Shown here: piece by piece, positions 1-4,824 of the stretch
Numbering within the stretch: the first letter of the stretch is position 1
Layout of the letters: every line of letters starts with the position of its first letter
NCBI GenBank assembly: GCA_020696915.1
Contig: JAJFMR010000073.1
Coordinates: 1-10,299, forward strand
Length of the DNA: 10,299 bases
Direction: 5' to 3'
Origin: Rhizobiaceae bacterium
GTDB taxonomy: Bacteria; Pseudomonadota; Alphaproteobacteria; Rhizobiales; Rhizobiaceae
Made by a program: the position numbers and the translations under genes
Notes under the pieces: model-generated
What the model saw: the letters and a program-made list of their open reading frames with translations, nothing else
Databases searched by the model: none
Told to the model about the DNA's origin: nothing

Positions 1-26
1 ATAGCCGCCGCAACAGTCCACTTCAT
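1..26 (-). CDS. 5' end of an unidentified gene, probably exported (partial)
   Basis: An ATG at 26-24 on the minus strand is preceded by a strong Shine-Dalgarno sequence, GGGAGAG, four bases upstream. The visible codons read MKWTVAAA and then leave the window. A lysine at position 2 followed by a small hydrophobic stretch fits the start of a signal peptide, but eight residues cannot identify a family. It lies downstream of mrcA on the same strand, 273 bases after the mrcA stop, with an intrinsic terminator in between, so it probably belongs to a separate transcription unit or is controlled by read-through. From memory, prfB commonly follows mrcA in rhizobia. These residues do not look like the start of release factor 2. 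Confidence 0.4.
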
Positions 27-70
27 GTCTCTCTCCCGCTTGAAAGGTTCACCTGACCGACCAGAGAACC

Positions 71-99
71 GAAAACGATCGGATTTTCCAGTCCGATCG
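71..99 (-). terminator. Intrinsic terminator downstream of mrcA
   Basis: A perfect 8-bp inverted repeat (CGATCGGA at 76-83, TCCGATCG at 92-99) encloses an 8-base loop. Read on the minus strand, the stem is followed at once by TTTTC. On the plus strand it is followed by GCGTTTTT, so it could work in both directions. No plus-strand gene ends here, so the likely role is to end the mrcA transcript, or any small RNA made from the mrcA 3' region. It lies only 45 bases before the ATG at 26. Confidence 0.6.
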
Positions 100-287
100 G
101 CGTTTTTCTGCCCGGTAAGAGCGAATTCCCCGGGAGAGAAGGGCAAGCACCGCGCCTCACGGGGCGACGAACCAGCATGGGAGCAGGTTCGCCGCCTTTG
201 CTCCGGCTCAGGCCGTGACGGCCTGCACCTGCGGGAGAAAAGACAACAACCCGGAGACAGGCGAGACGTTTCCGCCCCGCCTGCCCC
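71..287 (-). ncRNA. Candidate structured RNA or 3'UTR-derived sRNA after mrcA
   Basis: Read as minus-strand RNA, the gap after mrcA can form hairpins in a row. (1) 287-254: a 15-bp helix (287-273 with 268-254) closed by a GAAA tetraloop at 272-269, with four G·U pairs. (2) 225-209: CAGGCCG and CGGCCUG with a three-base loop. (3) 196-163: 11 bp (GGCGGCGAACC with GGUUCGUCGCC), with one G·U pair. (4) The terminator at 99-76. The G·U pairs in hairpins 1 and 3 become A·C mismatches on the plus strand, so pairing favours minus-strand RNA. Three CUCCC motifs lie in loops or linkers (about 240-233, 183-179 and 138-132), resembling the anti-Shine-Dalgarno loops of some rhizobial sRNAs. I find no clear promoter, so it may be a processed mrcA 3'UTR. 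I do not recognise it as a known riboswitch or sRNA family. Confidence 0.3.
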
Positions 288-299
288 GCTGCCTGAGAC

Positions 300-2741
300 C
301 TAATAGAGCCCGCCGCCGCCGGTCTGGATGGCGCGGTTGGCCTGCGGCGAAATCGATTCTCCCAATTCGCCGCCATCCATGCCGATCACCCAGTAGCTGT
401 CGGCAGGGCCTGTTCCCGGTTTGAACGCCTCCATGATCGTGCCCGGCTCGCCTTCGCCGGCGCGCATTCCGGTCTTGCGGTTGATGGCGATCATGGTCAT
501 CCCTTCCGGGACCTGGAAATCGACGGGCGGCACGTCCTTCAGAGCCTCGGTCATGAATTCCTTGAAGATCGGCGCAGCCAGGCCACCGCCGGTGGTGCCC
601 TTGCCCAGCGATCGCGGCTGGTCGAACCCGACATAGAGGCCGACGACGAGATTGGGCGTAAAGCCGATGAACCAGGCGTCCTTCTCATCGTTGGTGGTGC
701 CGGTCTTGCCGGCGACAGGCCGGTTGAGCTCCTGCAGCGTCGTCGCGGTGCCGCGCTTGACCACGCCCTCCATCATCGAAGTGATCTGGTAGGCAGTCAT
801 CGGATCGAGCACCTGGTCGGCATTGTCGATGAGTTCCGGCTCGGGCTGGTCGAGCCATTCGTTGGCGACGCAGCCTTCGCAGCCGCGCTCGTCATGCTTG
901 AACACCGTCTTGCCGTAGCGGTCCTGAATCCTGTCGATCAGCGACGGTTTTATCTGGCGTCCGCCATTGGCCATCACCGAATAGGCCGAGACCATGCGCA
1001 TGACGGTGGTTTCCCCGGAGCCGAGCGCCATCGGCAGATAGCGCGCCAGCTTGTCGTAGACGCCGAAGCGCTCGGCGTATTCCGCGACCAGATCCATGCC
1101 CATGTCGTTGGCCAGGCGCACGGTCATCAGGTTGCGCGACCGCTCGACGCCGGTGCGAAGCGTAGAAGGTCCGGCAGGCTTGCCGTCGTAGTTCTTTGGA
1201 GACCATACGGTGTTCCCCGACCTGATGGTGATCGGCGCGTCCATGATGACCGAGGCAGGCGTGTAGCCGTTGTCCAGCGCCGCTGCATAAACCACCGGCT
1301 TGAAGGAGGAGCCCGGCTGGCGGAGCGCCTGCGTGGCCCGATTGAACTCCGATTGCGAATAGGAGAAGCCGCCGACAATGGCGAGCACGCGGCCGGTATG
1401 CGGGTCCATGGCGACCAGGCCGCCCGAGACTTCCGGCGGCTGGCGCAGCAGGTAACCGCCGCCTTCCTTCTTTTCGACGAAGACGACGTCACCGGGCTTC
1501 AGCACTTCGGCCGGCGAAGCGGCCTTGACGCGCTTGCCATCGACGACGTGCCGCATGGCGAAGCTCATGTCTTCCCTGGACACGCTCCCCGTCTCGCGGT
1601 CCGCTGCCAGTTCGCCCGAAACCTCGCGCTTTGGCTGCAGGCCGATGCTGAGACCCTCGTCCCCCGCATCGAGGACGACGGCGGGACGCCACTCCGGAAC
1701 ATCGGCCAGACCCTTGACCTCGCCGAGCGGCACGCCCCAGTCGCCGCCGATCTCGATCGACGTCACCGGTCCGCGATAGCCGCGCAGCGTGTCGTATTTC
1801 AGCAGACCGTTCTGCATCGCCTTGCGAGCGATGAGCTGCAGCTCCGGATCGAGCGAGGTGCGCACCGAGAGTCCGCCCTCGTAGAGGGCATCCTCGCCGT
1901 AGCGGGCAATGATCTCGCGCCGGACCTCTTCGGTGAAGTACTCGCCGGCGAACAGATACGAGCCGTTGCGGCGCGGCGTCACGCCGAGCGGTTCACCCTT
2001 GGCCTTGACGCCCTCTTCGCTGGACACGTAGCCGTTCTCGACCATCAGGTCGATGATGAGGTTGCGCCGCTCGATCGCCCGGTCGGTGTGCCGGAACGGG
2101 TGATAGTTCGAAGGTCCCTTGGGCAGCGCGGCGAGATAGGCGGCCTCGGCGACGGTCAACTCGTTCACGGATTTGTCGTAATAGGTGAGCGCCGCGCCGG
2201 CGACGCCATAGGCGCCAAGGCCGAAGAAAATCTCGTTCACGTAGAGCTCGAAAATCCTATCCTTCGAGTAGGCCTGCTCAATTCGGAACGCGAGAATCAT
2301 CTCCTTGATCTTGCGCTCTACCGTCTGGTCGGACGAAAGAAGGAAGTTCTTGGCGACCTGCTGGGTGATGGTCGAGGCCCCGACCGGGCGGCGGCCGGAG
2401 CCCAGGTTCTGGAAGTTCGTCATGATCGCGCGGGCGAGGCCGGTCACGTCGATGCCGGGGTGGCTGTAGAAATTCTTGTCCTCGGCCGACAGGAATGCCG
2501 CCTTTACGCGGTCCGGAACCGCCTGGATCGGCAAATAGAGACGGCGCTCGCGCGCAAACTCGCCCATCAAGGCGCCGTCCGACGCGTGCACGCGCGTCGT
2601 CACCGGCGGCTCGTATCTGGCGAGCACCTCGTAATCGGGCAGGTCGCTGGTCAGATTCCCGATGTAGACGGCAACCGCCGCCGCGACGAGCAGCGCCAGC
2701 ATTGTGCCGATGCCGAAAAAATAGCCGATAAGACGTATCAT
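300..2741 (-). CDS. mrcA: Penicillin-binding protein 1A (bifunctional transglycosylase/transpeptidase)
   Basis: This 813-residue class A PBP polymerises lipid II into glycan strands and cross-links the stem peptides on the outer face of the inner membrane. A short cytoplasmic end and one membrane segment (about residues 6-28) precede the GT51 glycosyltransferase domain (about 60-235). That domain has the catalytic glutamate E87 in SAEDKNF, the GASTITQQVAKNF motif (121-133) and the RIFELYVNEIFFG block (162-174). A linker or OB-like region (about 320-430) follows. The transpeptidase domain carries SxxK (S478-K481, S478 the acyl-enzyme serine), SxN (S535-N537) and KTG (K679-G681). A CxxC pair (C621, C624) sits in the transpeptidase domain. 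The ATG at 2741 was chosen because GGAG lies five bases upstream and the membrane anchor begins directly after it. The frame stays open to 3035, but that extension overlaps amiC and has no family-like sequence. amiC lies upstream on the same strand. Length is normal for the family. Confidence 0.96.
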   Translation of the reverse strand: MIRLIGYFFGIGTMLALLVAAAVAVYIGNLTSDLPDYEVLARYEPPVTTRVHASDGALMGEFARERRLYLPIQAVPDRVKAAFLSAEDKNFYSHPGIDVTGLARAIMTNFQNLGSGRRPVGASTITQQVAKNFLLSSDQTVERKIKEMILAFRIEQAYSKDRIFELYVNEIFFGLGAYGVAGAALTYYDKSVNELTVAEAAYLAALPKGPSNYHPFRHTDRAIERRNLIIDLMVENGYVSSEEGVKAKGEPLGVTPRRNGSYLFAGEYFTEEVRREIIARYGEDALYEGGLSVRTSLDPELQLIARKAMQNGLLKYDTLRGYRGPVTSIEIGGDWGVPLGEVKGLADVPEWRPAVVLDAGDEGLSIGLQPKREVSGELAADRETGSVSREDMSFAMRHVVDGKRVKAASPAEVLKPGDVVFVEKKEGGGYLLRQPPEVSGGLVAMDPHTGRVLAIVGGFSYSQSEFNRATQALRQPGSSFKPVVYAAALDNGYTPASVIMDAPITIRSGNTVWSPKNYDGKPAGPSTLRTGVERSRNLMTVRLANDMGMDLVAEYAERFGVYDKLARYLPMALGSGETTVMRMVSAYSVMANGGRQIKPSLIDRIQDRYGKTVFKHDERGCEGCVANEWLDQPEPELIDNADQVLDPMTAYQITSMMEGVVKRGTATTLQELNRPVAGKTGTTNDEKDAWFIGFTPNLVVGLYVGFDQPRSLGKGTTGGGLAAPIFKEFMTEALKDVPPVDFQVPEGMTMIAINRKTGMRAGEGEPGTIMEAFKPGTGPADSYWVIGMDGGELGESISPQANRAIQTGGGGLY

Positions 2742-2852
2742 TCCCGCTCCAATGCACCTTCGGGAGATTCTTGTGCAATGCCCAACGCAAGCCACAAGTC
2801 GCCGGAACCGTCCCGATACGCACTCGGCAAGCCTTGATCCCCCGATGTGGGG

Positions 2853-2880
2853 AAAATACGGCAGAGTTCCGCTCTGCCAC
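2853..2880 (-). terminator. Terminator-like hairpin between amiC and mrcA
   Basis: A perfect 7-bp stem (GGCAGAG and CTCTGCC, 2860-2866 with 2872-2878) has a five-base loop. Two further wobble pairs are possible on the minus strand. It is followed there by GTATTTTCC. It lies about 80 bases after the amiC stop and 120 bases before the mrcA start, so it could end or attenuate amiC transcription. The U-tract is short and displaced, so read-through is likely. The rest of the 215-base gap (2742-2956) shows no gene and no promoter I would defend. Confidence 0.4.
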
Positions 2881-2956
2881 GCCGCCGAATGAATTTTGCT
2901 CGAGTGTTGTGAGCGCGCAACGCGGAAACTCCCGGTCGCCCGATACTGCCGGAGGT

Positions 2957-4186
2957 TCAGCCGCCGGCGCCGCTCCTCCCCGAGGCGAAAGTATCGATCG
3001 CCTCGGCGATGCTGGCCGCCGCCTTGCCGCGCCACTGGGCACTCTGCAGCTGCGCCTCGTCCCTGGCGTTCGAGAGATAGCCCAGTTCGACCAGCACCGA
3101 GGGAACGTCCGGCGCCTTCAGCACCCTGAAGCCGGCAAAACGGTGCGGGTTGTTGATGAGGCCGACCCGGTGGGAAAGCTCCTCGACCAGGGAGCGGGCG
3201 AAACGGATGGAATAGCCATGCGTTTCCCTGCGGATCAGGTCGATCAAAATATCGGCTACCTCGCGGTTCTCCTCCTCGATTTCCATTCCGGCCAGCTGGT
3301 CGGAAAGGTTCTCGCGGTCGGCCAGCGCCTGCGCCTCGGCGTCGGAGGCCTTGTCGGCGATCGTATAGACCGTGGCGCCGCGGATGCCCTTCAGGTTTAT
3401 CGTGTCGGCATGGACCGAAATGAACAGGTCGGCGCCGTGCTGCCTGGCAATTCGCACACGTTCGTCGAGGCGCAGGAACTCGTCGGCTTCGCGCGTCATG
3501 AAGACCTCGTAGCGGCCGCCGGCGCGAAGCCTCTCACGCAGTTCGGTCGCAAACGTCAGGGTGATGTCCTTCTCGACGGTTCCGTTCCGCCCCTCGGCGC
3601 CGCCGTCGATGCCGCCATGTCCGGGATCGATGACGATTGTGAAGCGGCCGTCGGATTGCCCGGCCGCCTGCCCTACATGGTCGCTCCCGGCGGTCGCCGA
3701 CGTCGAGCCGGTGGTCTCGGCCTGCAGCGCGAGTGCCGCTTCGAAGTCGCTTTCGGAACTGGCCGAAAGATCGACGGCCAGCCGGTATCCCGGCGTCGTC
3801 TCGTTTTTGACCACCTGGAAGTTGTCGACCCTGAATGGACCCCTGCCGGTCAGGATCAGCCGCGTATCGTCGGCCTTGAGCTGACCGTAGCGGACGCCCT
3901 TGATCAACCCGCTTGCTTTCAGGTCCCTGGGCTCGATGGCCAGCCTGGTCTCCGGGAGATCAATGACCAGGCGATGCGGGCCGCGCAACAGGAGAAATTT
4001 GGGATCGGGTTCGCCGTTGAAGGATATGACGACGCGAACATGGGTGCGGTCGCCGGCCATCTTGAAGTCGCGCCCCTCGAGCGGCGTGGCGAAGGCGCCC
4101 GCCAGCATGCCGAACAGCAGCGCCAGGACCAGGGATGCCAGCCTCATTCCGCGGCGGATTTGAAATGGGCCCGTCCAACGACTCAT
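2957..4186 (-). CDS. amiC: N-acetylmuramoyl-L-alanine amidase with AMIN domain (AmiC-type)
   Basis: This 409-residue periplasmic zinc amidase cleaves the bond between N-acetylmuramic acid and L-alanine, splitting septal peptidoglycan during daughter-cell separation. The N-terminus has basic residues (RRGMR, 11-15) and a hydrophobic core to about residue 33, ending near AFATP, which suggests an export signal. An AMIN domain (about 37-140) follows; in this family it binds peptidoglycan and places the enzyme at the septum. A serine/alanine/threonine-rich linker (about 141-180) leads to the Amidase_3 domain (about 182-400). The expected zinc ligands H190 (DPGHGG), E205 and H259 (SVHAD) are present, as is the catalytic glutamate E367 in VELGYLSN. 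The segment at about 280-335 falls where an autoinhibitory helix sits in E. coli AmiC, so activator control is plausible but inferred. The ATG at 4186 has AAGG four bases upstream. M14 is a possible alternative start without a good ribosome binding site. Confidence 0.94.
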   Translation of the reverse strand: MSRWTGPFQIRRGMRLASLVLALLFGMLAGAFATPLEGRDFKMAGDRTHVRVVISFNGEPDPKFLLLRGPHRLVIDLPETRLAIEPRDLKASGLIKGVRYGQLKADDTRLILTGRGPFRVDNFQVVKNETTPGYRLAVDLSASSESDFEAALALQAETTGSTSATAGSDHVGQAAGQSDGRFTIVIDPGHGGIDGGAEGRNGTVEKDITLTFATELRERLRAGGRYEVFMTREADEFLRLDERVRIARQHGADLFISVHADTINLKGIRGATVYTIADKASDAEAQALADRENLSDQLAGMEIEEENREVADILIDLIRRETHGYSIRFARSLVEELSHRVGLINNPHRFAGFRVLKAPDVPSVLVELGYLSNARDEAQLQSAQWRGKAAASIAEAIDTFASGRSGAGG

Positions 4187-4236
4187 CTCGCCTTCTGCCT
4201 CCCTGCTGATGACCCCCGTCGTGCACCCCGGTACAA

Positions 4237-4248
4237 TGGTCTAGACCA
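4237..4248. promoter_or_regulatory. 12-bp palindrome upstream of amiC
   Basis: TGGTCTAGACCA is a perfect 12-bp palindrome about 50 bases upstream of the amiC start. Its place suits an operator or an element of the amiC leader. I do not recognise it as the site of a named regulator. Confidence 0.25.
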
Positions 4249-4341
4249 GCTCGCGACGTATTAACGACTGGTATCCAGAGAAGGTTAATCAAGCCTTTGC
4301 GCATTCCGCATTTGCGCTCCGGACCACGAATTCCCCACAAC

Positions 4342-4370
4342 TGAAATGGGGTTGCCTTAGACCGCGTCAA
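4342..4370 (-). promoter_or_regulatory. Weak promoter candidate for amiC
   Basis: On the minus strand TTGACG (4370-4365) matches a sigma-70 type -35 box well. Seventeen bases later lies ATTTCA (4347-4342), a poor -10 box. If used, it would give an amiC leader of about 150 bases that includes the 4237-4248 palindrome. Confidence 0.2.
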
Positions 4371-4456
4371 ATCATAAAAGCGGATTGCATCACCTGAATG
4401 CCGGGAACCGTCCCGCCGCCCTCAACGAGGTTCTGGCGACGACGAGGCGGCCTCCA

Positions 4457-4471
4457 GTCGCAATTTGCGAC
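4457..4471. promoter_or_regulatory. 15-bp palindrome upstream of rne
   Basis: GTCGCAA and TTGCGAC flank a single central T, making a perfect dyad about 355 bases before the rne start. The spacing would suit a homodimeric regulator. As RNA it could form only a small hairpin. I could not match it to a known alphaproteobacterial operator. Confidence 0.3.
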
Positions 4472-4773
4472 AGCGGCACGGGTGATTGCGGCGATTTTCG
4501 GCAAGCTGTCTCCATTGGCGGGGTCCCTTGCCGCGAGGAATACGGCCGGACTTTTCAATCGCGTCCGCGCCGGCTCATCGTTGAGCACCCAAGCTGGTCC
4601 GGCTCGCCGGGCTTTGTTCAAATGGTTCCGCGAGTTACGCGATGGCACTAGCGCAATCATGGTAAGGTCCGCGAGAAACCGCGCCGGCAAGGCTGCGGGC
4701 GGCACCGCCATGGCGTTGCGCCAAGCGTCGGCGGACGCAATATCATCCGGCTTTCCACCAGGCGCGCTGCGTT

Positions 4774-4814
4774 GGGGTGTTTTCCCCCTGTTGCGGCTGG
4801 CGACTGCCGGGGGG
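4774..4814 (+). promoter_or_regulatory. Possible hairpin switch over the rne ribosome binding site
   Basis: The purine run GGGGGG at 4809-4814 (then AAACGAAATA before the ATG at 4825) is the only Shine-Dalgarno-like sequence in front of rne. The CCCCC at 4784-4788 can pair with it, helped by GGC 4795-4797 with GCC 4806-4808, or alternatively with GGGG at 4774-4777 across a TGTTTT-containing loop. The two pairings exclude each other and would leave the binding site closed or open. No energies were computed. Confidence 0.3.
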
Positions 4815-4824
4815 AAACGAAATA

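Larger units (their letters stand above)
4187..4824. promoter_or_regulatory. Divergent control region between amiC and rne
   Basis: These 638 bases contain no convincing gene. Short frames here lack ribosome binding sites and family-like sequence. The stretch must hold the promoters of amiC (leftward) and rne (rightward) and the rne leader. By eye it holds two palindromes (4237-4248 and 4457-4471), a 7-bp inverted repeat with a 21-base loop (CGGCAAG 4499-4505, CTTGCCG 4527-4533), a small CGGGA/TCCCG hairpin (4402-4415), TTTGCGC twice with a 15-base period (4296-4302, 4311-4317), and alternative hairpins over the rne ribosome binding site (4774-4814). E. coli rne has a long leader through which RNase E controls its own synthesis. 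The size here would allow the same, but no sequence resemblance to the E. coli leader was seen. Confidence 0.6.

Noticed and set aside
150..287. Cobalamin or another known riboswitch in the mrcA downstream gap
   Set aside because: I looked for B12-box, glycine, TPP, SAH, fluoride and guanidine core sequences and found none on either strand.
254..294. G-quadruplex in the minus strand after mrcA
   Set aside because: The G-runs are uneven (two with four Gs, others with only two), and the same bases are better explained by the 15-bp helix.
894..2837. A 647-codon open frame on the plus strand opposite mrcA
   Set aside because: It is the mirror of mrcA in high-GC DNA, where antisense frames often stay open. 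It has no family motifs, no ribosome binding site and a histidine/arginine-rich composition typical of shadow frames.
2742..3035. Longer N-terminus for PBP1A, starting at 3035
   Set aside because: It would overlap the amiC 3' end and add about 98 basic, low-quality residues before the membrane anchor. The ATG at 2741 has a good ribosome binding site.
2771..4264. A 497-codon open frame on the plus strand opposite amiC
   Set aside because: It lies antisense to a clear amidase with all its catalytic residues and shows no motifs of its own.
4259..4290. CtrA site upstream of amiC (two TTAA elements)
   Set aside because: The TTAA elements on the minus strand are 20 bases apart, not the seven expected of a CtrA site.
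4334..4355. Pseudoknot from CCCCA/TGGGG and CAAC/GTTG
   Set aside because: The first loop would have zero bases, which an H-type pseudoknot cannot accommodate.
4777..4824. GTG start for RNase E at 4777
   Set aside because: The extra residues (MFSPCCGWRLPGGNEI) run through the likely Shine-Dalgarno region and do not match RNase E starts.
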